A DNA stretch of 6,186 bases from Pirellulaceae bacterium (lineage in GTDB: Bacteria; Planctomycetota; Planctomycetia; Pirellulales; Pirellulaceae). The stretch is taken from assembly GCA_013002105.1 (NCBI GenBank), contig JABDKS010000843.1, positions 1 through 6,186 on the forward strand, given 5' to 3'. The position numbers and the translations under genes are program-made. Below are positions 1 through 6,186 of this stretch, in pieces. The notes beneath the pieces are model-generated. The model saw nothing but the letters and a program-made list of their open reading frames with translations. It was not told the DNA's origin and made no database searches. Position 1 is the stretch's first letter, and each line of letters begins with the position of its first letter.

Positions 1-98
1 CCCCCAGACAAGCCCTATTGGTTCGGAGCATTTTGAAGTATGTCAGTTTATTGCCAGTGTAGCATTTCCCCAATTTGCTAAACGGGCTTGTCTGGGGG
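1..98. repeat. 98-bp element bounded by perfect 15-bp inverted repeats
   Basis: CCCCCAGACAAGCCC (1-15) is the exact reverse complement of 84-98. Just inside it, ATTGG (17-21) pairs with CCAAT (70-74), so the fold continues after an asymmetric internal loop. The core is AT-richer than the arms and carries a direct repeat AGCATTT (27-33 and 61-67). No reading frame fits inside. Such a short element with GC-rich ends could be a MITE-like or dispersed intergenic repeat, or a long-loop transcription terminator for a gene left of the window. There is no T-tract after either arm, which weakens the simple terminator reading. The left arm starts at base 1, so it may extend outside the window. Confidence 0.6.
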
Positions 99-601
99 AG
101 AGGGGAGCCAGATTTCTTTTGGTGCACCGCGAGGGATCCGCATGAGTATTGAGGCGGTGCTGTTTCAGGGGGCCGCGCGGGTCCTACAAAGCCCCTGAGT
201 GGATCCACCCAATTCGACCTTCGAATGTTGGTCCCTTCGCATCACCAGCGAATTAACAAACGGGACAAAATGGTCCTGGTCGCATTTCCGCGGACTCGTC
301 GCGCTGTCACTTGCGATCCGCGGCAGTTGTACCCCTTGCATCGTGCCGGTGGCGTCGCACAACGCGATTGACTAACTGCAGAACACAAATGGTTTGTCCG
401 ATGCCCCTCTGCAAGTCAATTTGAAATACCCGACGGAGCGGTGGGTCGACTTGCGAAGATTGATCGCAAGTACGTGGTGGCAGCGTCGGTCATCTCAGAC
501 CTGCCGCGCGGGTGTTTCGTTGTTGATTATCTTGTCCGCAACTAAGATGAACGCATCGATATTTTGCCAATACAAAGTTCAATACGAATAGTTTTTTGAG
601 T
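99..601. other. Gene-poor upstream region of the giant RTX/dockerin gene
   Basis: About 500 bases hold no convincing gene. The open frames here (for example 165-362 minus and 394-591 plus) are short, start without a ribosome site and have no recognisable protein character. Two small hairpins are visible: TCAGGGG (165-171) with CCCCTGA (192-198), loop 20 nt, and ATTCGA (212-217) with TCGAAT (221-226), loop 3 nt. GGATCC occurs at 134-139 and 201-206. The last ~60 bases before the gene are AT-richer, where a promoter would be expected, but no well-spaced -35/-10 pair stands out. The region may be a long 5' untranslated leader or may simply be intergenic. Confidence 0.5.
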
Positions 602-3600
602 ATGCAAAAAGAGACTTCAACCTGGAAAGCTTTGTCGACCTGGATGCCTGCCAAGGGTCGGCGACGAAGGAAGCGACGTGTTGCACCGACGCACCGCCGC
701 CGCAATCTGATCACGCAGCAATTGGAGGACCGTCGGCTGCTGGCGGTTGGCACCGTTGAAGAGTTCTTTCGCAGTGATCAAATCGACATAACGGGTTCGT
801 TTACTTACGACGTAGAGGGAAAGTACAAGGATTTACGATCAGGCGATCCGTCCGTGCCCTTTGAAGACTCCGCGAGTGGTGCTGTCGCAGTGAATGGATT
901 GATCACTTGGGATAGTGAGAATTCCGCCACTGTCGAGGTTGACGCGATGATTACTGGAAGCGGTCGCGATTTTCTTGACGGCGAGGCTTGCGCACGGTAC
1001 GAGTTCAAATTCGACGGTCACATGACCTTCGATGTGCAGGGTACGCAACTCACCGGGATCAACGGCAGCGATACGCTGCCGCCCGAGTACACCAGTTGGA
1101 CACGACTATTACCCGATGACCCGAATGATCCAGACGATGATTTCGATTGCGAACAGATTTATTTCGGACCGCAAACCAGCCCGTTTGAGACAACGGCTTT
1201 GTTGAAAGGCACTCTGCGAGCTGCTGACCAATCCATTCGCATCGATCCGGTTAGGGTACCCGTTGATAACGATGACGCCGAAGCGACTGTCGACTACTCG
1301 TTCAATCTGAGCAATTACGAATATCAAGACGATAGCCCGACCGACCTGGTCCTCTCTCGGGCCGGCGGCAGTGCAGGCGATCTTGCGTTTTGGGTGTCGA
1401 TCGAAGGTAAGCCGATCGACCCTATGCCAAATCAATCCAATCCCTTCCCGGCCTCGGAGGTTTCGTATCGATTTCTTGCTAGGGATATGTCCATTCTCGG
1501 TTTCAAGGAGAAGGTCACCGATATTCAGTGGAACACGGACACGGTTCAATTTGAACTGATTGATTTGCAACAAAACTTGCCGCCTGGCGCCGCCTACTTG
1601 GAGGTCCACGCCGACGCTCTGCAGGGCGAAACCAATACAGTCAACAACTCGATCCAAATTCCGTTGTATGACGTCAGGGTCCAAGAGGTTGAGATGAACG
1701 GTGACGAAGTGTTCATGACCCTGTTCACGCTTAACCCGTTAGATCTGCCTAACGTGGTCGAAGTCGAGGTGGTTGCCAGCAACACGCGCACGGTCGACCC
1801 GACAACGCAGTCGATCGGTTCGTTTTCCTTCTCACCCGGTTCCGGCCCCACGTTTATTGTATTGACCGACGAGATTCCCGGTCTGGCCGACGCCGTTGAG
1901 AACGAATCGATTGAATATCTCACTGCCGTCGTCGATCGCGACAACAATGTATTCGAACTGGATAATCATCCGATCAAAGAAGACAACAGCCAGTTGATTG
2001 CCGGATTGCTGGTCGACGGTGCATCCGCAACGTTTCGCGCAGCGGACGACGTCAATGATCATGATAAGGTGCTGATTGAATCGGACCAGATATTTTGGAA
2101 TCATGATCAGACGGAAATCTATTCGTTGCCAAACTCCGTGGTGAATTTGAACGTCATCGTCGGCGATGGCGATGATACGGTGGCGGCAGACGAGGTCAAC
2201 GGCGCCGTCGACGTCCACATGACCGTTTTTGGTGGCGCCGGACACGACCTCATCGTTGGTGGACGAGGTGAGGATCTGCTTTACGGTGACAGCGGAAACG
2301 ACATCGTGATGGGTGAAGGATTCGCGACGAATCTTGACATCGACGTTCTTTTGGACAGTTTTAGCAATCTTGCCAGTGGCGAATTCGCATTCGACGCTGA
2401 CCTGACGCCCATCCCAGGCAGCGACGACATTATCCGCGGTGGCGACGGTGCGGACTTTTTGCTCGGTGGCGACGGTGACGACGAGCTGGATGGTGGTGAA
2501 GGCAGTACACTCGCGCTGGGTGATTCATTCACCTGGTCGGCTTCGGGCAATAATATTGCCGCCGGAGAATTCACAAATTTCCAAAAGGCCATCACGTACG
2601 TCACCAATGCGATCGTGGACAGTGATTTGAGCCTCAGCGGTGATGGGAACGACATCATCGTTGGCGGCACCGGAAACAATGTGGTATTCGGGGGAGGCGG
2701 AGGCGACACAATCATTGGCGGTCCCTCACTGGATCTGCTCTTTGGCAACGAAGGAGGCAGAAAGTCGGTCAATCCGGAACCGGAATTGATTGACGGTGGT
2801 GGCGGCTTTAATTTCATTGTCGGCGGTGATGGAGATGAAACCTTGATCGGCGGCGACGATGGTAATGTGATCATCGGCGATGACATTGCGTTCGAAGATT
2901 TTTCGATCGACATCGATTCGCTCAAGAACCTGTCGCTACTACGAACCCTCAAGCAGCTTGCCATCGGCGGTACGCTGATGCGGTTGACCGGCTACGGCAA
3001 CGATACGATCCAGGGCGGCGCCGGCTTTGATTTCCTGGTGGGTGGACAGGGATCGGATGATCTCTCCGGTGGGGATGGGCTGAATATTGCATTTGGCGAC
3101 GCCGTCGAGCTGCAGGTGGGCGGATTCTTGGGCGCCTTGGGCGAAATCGTTGACTTCGCAGTAACAGCGGTGAAAATTGCCTCAGTACCGCTTGGCAATG
3201 GTGTGGGTGGTCTGATCGCGGGCAAGTCCGCCGTGGATGACATCAAAGACATATTCAATAACCTGGTGGATGTAATCACCGGTCGTCGCCTGAGCGGTTC
3301 AAACGATGATACGTACGAGGGGGGCTCCGGGACCGACATCGTATTCGGCGGTGACGGCGCGGATCGACTCCAAGGAGGCCGGGGCATCGACTTTGTGGTC
3401 GGCGGATACGGCGACGATCGTATCGGTACCGACCCTGGAATCTTGCGCGACGATGGATTTTTTGATGACATCGGGTTCGGCGGCCCCGGCGACGATATCT
3501 TCATCGGCAGTTCCAACAATGACTACCTGGAGTCGACGATCGGGGACGACGTTTTCTACGGCCAAGCTGGAAACGATGTATTGATCGGTGGGGACGACGG

Positions 3601-5248
3601 GGACCAGTTCTTCGGTGGACCTGGTGAAGACAGGATCCGCGGTGATCAGGGTGTCGATCTGATCATTTCGACCGACGGCATCGATACGGTGGCAGACGAA
3701 CAACCCGAGGACATTATTGCCACGACCGCACCGGTGATTGTCACGACAAGCGTCGACGTGGTCGCCGATGATGGCGTCACCTCGTTGCGAGAAGCCGTGA
3801 TTGCATCCAACGCACCTGATGGACCCAACATCATTCAGTTTGATCCCCAGTTGACGTCTGCGATCGTTTTGGATAATCCGCTTCCGATCATCAACCGGCG
3901 GCTGGCGCTGATCGGACCGCCAACCGCCATCGGGCTGCCGCTCCCGGTCGTTATTGATGATCAGATCGACCCGTTGCCAACCGACACCGATGGATCGATC
4001 TACGTAAAGGGTCTGCAATGGATTGGAACGGGCGACTTGGTCGTGCCGATCGGGTCACTCGGCTCGGGGGTTGCGATCGACCTGTCCCAATCGACCGAAA
4101 GCTACCTGATGTATTCCGAACAGTCGGTGCAGACACGGCTGGACAATCAAACGTCGCTCCCAGATCGGGCGGAACATCTGGCGATGGTCCGACAGCAAAA
4201 CGAACAATGGGAAGGTTTTGTCGACGACCAGTGGGTTCCGTTCCAGGTTGCTCCGGGTGATCGATTGTTGGCCTCGGTCGATGTTCCCGGAAAAGCGGTC
4301 ACACCGCTGGTGGGATCCACCACGATTATTGACGGATTGCTGGGCGGTTCTATCGACGATGATATCCAGTGGGATGTCAGCGGCGACGCGTTTACCACCG
4401 GCATTCTGTCTGTCCAGGGAACTAGTTTCGCCACAACAGCACCGAGACCGCTGGATGATGCCACGACTGTTGTCGTGAACGTCCCCTTGGGTCCGTCCGG
4501 CAGCGGTGTCGCCGTGTCAGACGATGCGACCGGCGATGGCTATCTGATGTACAGCGTCCAGCGAGTTCACGATCGATTTGGCAGTGCCAATATTCCGCTA
4601 CCCAACGCGGACCATCTGATCGCGGTTAGACATGACGCCGGCGTGTGGCAATTCAATGACAACGCGATCTGGCATGACTTTGTTCCAACCGACGGAGACC
4701 GGTTGATTGCTGCTGCGGACTTCGATCGCAATCAAGCGGTGGGCCTGCGTGGTACGTACGAATCGGTGCATGGCATCGCAACAGGCATCTTGTCCAGCGA
4801 CGTCACGTTCAATTCCGATCGCTGGCACGAGGCCGCTGAAAGTGGCGAATTCTTTGTCGCTGGAAGCTTCTTTGAGGTTCCCGATACAGACGATGCTCCG
4901 GAACAAATGGCGGTCACCTCCGTGTTGGATGTCAACCGCGATGGTGACCTGACACCGGGTGACATCATCGACGTCATTAATTTTCTGGCGGAGGCAGCGA
5001 GCCTGAACGAGGCAACCGATGATGCGATCAATGAGACGCGAAGTTTCAATGATTCTTGGATCCCTCAGAACGTCAATGGCGACAACGATGTTTCACCTCA
5101 GGATATCCTGATGATCATCAATGAACTTGCCGAACGACAATTTGAAAATCAGCCTGCGGGCGAATGGATGCAAATCAAATCCACCATGCAGGACGAATCC
5201 GATGGTTGGGACCGGGCAACCGACGACGTGCTTCGAACGCTGTTTTAA
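602..5248 (+). CDS. Giant planctomycete-type extracellular protein: LEDRRLLA leader, RTX calcium-binding repeats, CSLREA segment, tandem modules, dockerin type I
   Basis: About 1548 residues, likely exported and calcium-binding, with a structural or adhesive role inferred from domain content; no catalytic motif was recognised. Numbered from ATG 602, the order is: Arg-rich leader (about 20-36, including RRRRKRR) and LEDRRLLAV (41-49); beta-rich region without a recognised family (50-240); two CARDB/Ig-like segments (about 245-460; the first ends near GETNTVNN, the second has VVDRDNNVFELDN); RTX region (about 517-1040) with four non-repeat inserts; CSLREA-type motif SLREAV (1061-1066); two copies of a ~130-residue module (1148-1276, 1294-1424); dockerin loops DVNRDGDLTPGD (1443) and NVNGDNDVSPQD (1490); a tail ending DDVLRTLF. 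The frame is open from 551, and the only starts are TTG 596 and ATG 602. ATG was chosen; neither has a clear Shine-Dalgarno. The body is rich in Asp, Glu and Gly and poor in Lys and Cys, as in calcium-loaded secreted proteins. No ABC exporter is nearby. Confidence 0.93.
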   Translation: MQKETSTWKALSTWMPAKGRRRRKRRVAPTHRRRNLITQQLEDRRLLAVGTVEEFFRSDQIDITGSFTYDVEGKYKDLRSGDPSVPFEDSASGAVAVNGLITWDSENSATVEVDAMITGSGRDFLDGEACARYEFKFDGHMTFDVQGTQLTGINGSDTLPPEYTSWTRLLPDDPNDPDDDFDCEQIYFGPQTSPFETTALLKGTLRAADQSIRIDPVRVPVDNDDAEATVDYSFNLSNYEYQDDSPTDLVLSRAGGSAGDLAFWVSIEGKPIDPMPNQSNPFPASEVSYRFLARDMSILGFKEKVTDIQWNTDTVQFELIDLQQNLPPGAAYLEVHADALQGETNTVNNSIQIPLYDVRVQEVEMNGDEVFMTLFTLNPLDLPNVVEVEVVASNTRTVDPTTQSIGSFSFSPGSGPTFIVLTDEIPGLADAVENESIEYLTAVVDRDNNVFELDNHPIKEDNSQLIAGLLVDGASATFRAADDVNDHDKVLIESDQIFWNHDQTEIYSLPNSVVNLNVIVGDGDDTVAADEVNGAVDVHMTVFGGAGHDLIVGGRGEDLLYGDSGNDIVMGEGFATNLDIDVLLDSFSNLASGEFAFDADLTPIPGSDDIIRGGDGADFLLGGDGDDELDGGEGSTLALGDSFTWSASGNNIAAGEFTNFQKAITYVTNAIVDSDLSLSGDGNDIIVGGTGNNVVFGGGGGDTIIGGPSLDLLFGNEGGRKSVNPEPELIDGGGGFNFIVGGDGDETLIGGDDGNVIIGDDIAFEDFSIDIDSLKNLSLLRTLKQLAIGGTLMRLTGYGNDTIQGGAGFDFLVGGQGSDDLSGGDGLNIAFGDAVELQVGGFLGALGEIVDFAVTAVKIASVPLGNGVGGLIAGKSAVDDIKDIFNNLVDVITGRRLSGSNDDTYEGGSGTDIVFGGDGADRLQGGRGIDFVVGGYGDDRIGTDPGILRDDGFFDDIGFGGPGDDIFIGSSNNDYLESTIGDDVFYGQAGNDVLIGGDDGDQFFGGPGEDRIRGDQGVDLIISTDGIDTVADEQPEDIIATTAPVIVTTSVDVVADDGVTSLREAVIASNAPDGPNIIQFDPQLTSAIVLDNPLPIINRRLALIGPPTAIGLPLPVVIDDQIDPLPTDTDGSIYVKGLQWIGTGDLVVPIGSLGSGVAIDLSQSTESYLMYSEQSVQTRLDNQTSLPDRAEHLAMVRQQNEQWEGFVDDQWVPFQVAPGDRLLASVDVPGKAVTPLVGSTTIIDGLLGGSIDDDIQWDVSGDAFTTGILSVQGTSFATTAPRPLDDATTVVVNVPLGPSGSGVAVSDDATGDGYLMYSVQRVHDRFGSANIPLPNADHLIAVRHDAGVWQFNDNAIWHDFVPTDGDRLIAAADFDRNQAVGLRGTYESVHGIATGILSSDVTFNSDRWHEAAESGEFFVAGSFFEVPDTDDAPEQMAVTSVLDVNRDGDLTPGDIIDVINFLAEAASLNEATDDAINETRSFNDSWIPQNVNGDNDVSPQDILMIINELAERQFENQPAGEWMQIKSTMQDESDGWDRATDDVLRTLF
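2150..3715 (+). repeat. RTX (GGxGxDxxx) calcium-binding repeat region with four interspersed inserts
   Basis: This is a protein-level repeat inside the giant gene. Typical nonapeptides include GGAGHDLIV, GGRGEDLLY, GGDGADFLL, GGDGDDELD, GGAGFDFLV, GGDGADRLQ, GGPGDDIFI and GGPGEDRIR. In the RTX family, Gly and Asp side chains of consecutive nonamers bind calcium and fold into a parallel beta-roll outside the cell. The array is not continuous. It falls into blocks separated by non-repeat stretches at about 2321-2420, 2525-2635, 2887-2990 and 3100-3300. The last block (3300-3700) is the longest and includes more degenerate units such as STIGDDVFY. The DNA shows matching GGCGG-GACGG periodicity, which explains the long Pro/Ser-rich antisense frames. 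Confidence 0.9.
3734..3863 (+). other. CSLREA-type segment within the giant protein
   Basis: The residues around SLREAV (1061-1066) match the pattern of the CSLREA family, which usually reads as a Val/Asp-rich strand, then (C)SLREAI, an Ala-Asn pair and a phrase like IxFxP. Here VTSLREAVIASNA is followed by IIQFDPQL. The usual Cys is replaced by Thr. In known proteins this segment marks the start of a right-handed parallel beta-helix. Here only about 80 residues (to ~1146) follow before a different module begins, including the phrase ALIGPP and VVIDD that resemble early helix rungs. It is probably a shortened helix or a cap linking the RTX region to the tandem modules. Confidence 0.65.
4043..4873 (+). 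repeat. Tandem duplication of a ~130-residue module in the giant protein
   Basis: Copy 1 spans 4043-4429 (residues 1148-1276) and copy 2 spans 4481-4873 (residues 1294-1424). Both open with VPxGxxGSGVA and continue with YLMYSxQxVxxR, LPxAxHLxxVR, two Trp about 8-10 residues apart, FxPxxGDRLxA and AVxxLxG. They end with a G-V-x-G-x-F type strand (GILSVQGTSF and GEFFVAGSFF). Copy 2 looks closer to a consensus. Copy 1 has drifted, for example SVDVPGK where copy 2 has AADFDRN. I recall similar modules near the C-termini of other planctomycete giant proteins, but know of no assigned function. The copies are protein-level homologues with clearly diverged DNA, so the duplication is old. Confidence 0.8.
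4928..5140 (+). other. Dockerin type I pair at the C-terminus of the giant protein
   Basis: Two F-hand-like calcium loops are visible. DVNRDGDLTPGD begins at residue 1443 and is followed by the helix IIDVINFLAE. NVNGDNDVSPQD begins at residue 1490 and is followed by ILMIINELAE. Loop positions 1, 3, 5 and 12 are D/N, N, D and D in both, as calcium binding requires. The loops start 47 residues apart, so the linker is longer than in classical cellulosomal dockerins, but this resembles planctomycete examples. In clostridia, dockerins bind cohesins; in planctomycetes the partner is mostly unknown. A tail of about 37 residues ending DDVLRTLF follows. Confidence 0.88.
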
Positions 5249-5275
5249 CTGAACCCCGCAGGGTCAATCCTGGCG
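5249..5275. terminator. Weak shared hairpin between convergent genes
   Basis: The 27-bp gap between the two stop codons contains CGCAGG (5257-5262), loop GTCAAT, then CCTG-G-CG (5269-5275): a six-pair stem with one bulged G. Its position between convergent genes fits a bidirectional terminator. It lacks a T-tract on both strands, so it is only a candidate. Confidence 0.25.
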
Positions 5276-6046
5276 TTACGAGTACAAACTCGTTAACGAC
5301 TGTCGTGCGGCGGGTTGATGGTGGTAATGCCAGATCGCTCCGGCGACGCTCTCGAGGGGATCTCGCAATTCCGCGTCGCGGAAATTGATCTTGCTGCCCA
5401 ACAACGTTCGCGTCTTTTCGCCACGTGCGACCGGTTTGACAAGGCTCGCGTCGATCACCAATGAACGCACACCGGGCAAGCCGCTGATCTGAACATTGTT
5501 AATTTGATTCCAACTGATCCAGCCGATTTGCTGCTTGAATCCTTGACCCGATAGGATTAACCACGCGACACGAACCATCGTGGGTATCAACGGAACGCCA
5601 TCCAAACTGGACGCGCCAATAATGTTCACCTCGATACCTTCTTTGCAAATACGCAATAGCGGTTTGCGTCGCGCATACACATTGAACCAGGCAAGAATGG
5701 CGACCAGCACCAGCGGAATCGCCATGATCGACAATGCTGTTCCCGCCTCCGTTCCCGACTGCCCATCGGCCCGCTTCATAATCTCGAACAGAAACAGTGG
5801 CCGGAACAGTGCACTGAATCCGCCCAGACAGGTAAACACGACGGCGGCGACATTCAGATACCAAGTCTTGGCATAGAAATCGGTTCGGGCGGTTAATGAG
5901 TTGGTGGTCACGAGATTGATTAGGTTATTGGGGTGGAAACACGTGTGTCCGGCCGGGCAACTCCCTTGCTGGATGGGAAGATCGCTCCGGCAATCGGCCG
6001 GTAGGAACCTTGTCTTTACCCACAAGTCTGCTTTTGCAATCAACAC
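5276..6046 (-). CDS. Predicted two-helix membrane protein with possible PH-like domain
   Basis: The family is not firmly recognised. From GTG 6046 the product is 256 residues. Two hydrophobic helices lie at about 63-87 (WYLNVAAVVFTCLGGF...) and 102-124 (ALSIMAIPLVLVAILAWF), followed by the positive stretch YARRKP that would sit in the cytoplasm. After it come PLLRICKEGIEV, ISWNQINNVQI and SLVIDAS, a strand pattern reminiscent of bacterial PH-like membrane proteins such as the STM3941 type; this is inference. A moderately hydrophobic stretch (about 151-166) could be a third membrane-associated segment. The start is uncertain: GTG 6046 has GGGAGGG at 6051-6057, four bases upstream. Alternatives are GTG 6085 (269 residues, no ribosome site), TTG 6043, and GTG 5911 (211 residues), which would begin just before TTNSLTARTDFYAK and give a more usual short tail. 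The gene is convergent with the giant gene. Confidence 0.75.
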   Translation of the reverse strand: MLIAKADLWVKTRFLPADCRSDLPIQQGSCPAGHTCFHPNNLINLVTTNSLTARTDFYAKTWYLNVAAVVFTCLGGFSALFRPLFLFEIMKRADGQSGTEAGTALSIMAIPLVLVAILAWFNVYARRKPLLRICKEGIEVNIIGASSLDGVPLIPTMVRVAWLILSGQGFKQQIGWISWNQINNVQISGLPGVRSLVIDASLVKPVARGEKTRTLLGSKINFRDAELRDPLESVAGAIWHYHHQPAARQSLTSLYS

Positions 6047-6050
6047 TTTA

Positions 6051-6057
6051 CCCTCCC
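6051..6057 (-). promoter_or_regulatory. Candidate ribosome binding site for the membrane protein
   Basis: The minus strand reads GGGAGGG here, four bases before GTG 6046 and seven before TTG 6043. It is the only good purine-rich Shine-Dalgarno match near any of the possible starts, and was used to choose the start. If the true start is GTG 5911, this match is coincidental. Confidence 0.35.
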
Positions 6058-6143
6058 GCGCGTATGACTTTCCATTGGAGAACACGCTGTCTGAGGTGTA
6101 TCGGGTTGCGCGGGCGGGGTCGGTGGTGAGCCTCAGCGAGCCA

Positions 6144-6183
6144 ACGGGGAGGGCGAACAGAAGACGTTGATCGCCCTCCCCGT
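6144..6183. repeat. Perfect 13-bp inverted repeat (GC-rich hairpin)
   Basis: ACGGGGAGGGCGA (6144-6156) is the exact reverse complement of 6171-6183, with a 14-nt loop. The stem is very GC-rich and would be stable as RNA. No T-tract follows on the minus strand, and the plus-strand side runs off the window. It could terminate a gene entering from the right on the minus strand, or be a dispersed intergenic repeat. A direct repeat GAGCC (6128-6132 and 6138-6142) lies just to its left. Confidence 0.55.
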
Positions 6184-6186
6184 CAC

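Noticed and set aside
165..362. Short minus-strand frame of 65 codons in the upstream region
   Set aside because: No start context, no family resemblance, and it overlaps a hairpin. Not supported as a gene.
394..591. Short plus-strand frame upstream of the giant gene (65 codons)
   Set aside because: It starts at TTG with no ribosome site, has no recognisable protein character, and ends just before the giant gene. It is probably chance.
564..592. Possible promoter TTGCCA (564-569) with AATAGT (587-592)
   Set aside because: The -10 match is poor and it would place transcription start at or past the start codon. Not convincing.
596..601. TTG 596 as the start of the giant protein
   Set aside because: It adds only two residues ahead of an ATG and has no better ribosome site; ATG 602 is the simpler choice, though TTG cannot be excluded.
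2281..2964. Minus-strand open frame of 227 codons, rich in Pro and Ser
   Set aside because: It is the antisense of the RTX Gly/Asp codons (GGC/GAC read backward), and the plus-strand frame has clear domain content. The same holds for 2992-3519 minus.
2150..3715. Repeated GGCGG-GACGG DNA as a possible CRISPR or satellite array
   Set aside because: The units are degenerate, lie in one continuous reading frame and have 27-bp periodicity from RTX nonapeptides. There are no identical repeats with unique spacers.
3299..4018. Minus-strand open frame of 239 codons
   Set aside because: It lies fully inside the RTX and CSLREA coding region, shows no recognisable domain, and is explained by codon bias of the real gene.

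Overview
The window suggests a planctomycete of the Pirellulaceae (Rhodopirellula-like) type. The evidence is a very large secreted-type protein that opens with an arginine-rich leader ending in LEDRRLLAV and closes with a dockerin type I pair. That combination is characteristic of giant planctomycete surface and extracellular proteins. Moderate GC content and no convincing Shine-Dalgarno site before the main gene fit this. The taxon is an inference from protein style, not from a marker gene.

Layout: positions 1-98 carry a perfect 15-bp inverted repeat around a 68-nt AT-richer core. Positions 99-601 are a gene-poor upstream region with only small hairpins. Positions 602-5248 (+) encode one mosaic protein of about 1548 residues: basic leader, beta-rich N-terminal region, two CARDB/Ig-like segments, a long calcium-binding RTX region interrupted by four non-repeat inserts, a short CSLREA-type segment, two tandem copies of a ~130-residue module, and a dockerin pair. 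A convergent minus-strand gene (5276 to about 6046) encodes a two-helix membrane protein with a possible PH-like cytoplasmic domain. The two stop codons are only 27 bp apart, with a weak hairpin between them. The last ~100 bases hold a perfect 13-bp inverted repeat with a 14-nt loop.

Function: the large protein is probably exported and calcium-stabilised, with a role in adhesion or the extracellular matrix. No enzyme active site was recognised in it. The convergent membrane protein shows no clear functional link to it. No secretion ABC transporter, sortase, cohesin, toxin-immunity pair, CRISPR array, transposase or RNA gene is visible. I do not see a clear new multi-gene system. The most unusual material is the internal architecture of the giant protein and the two inverted repeats at the window edges.
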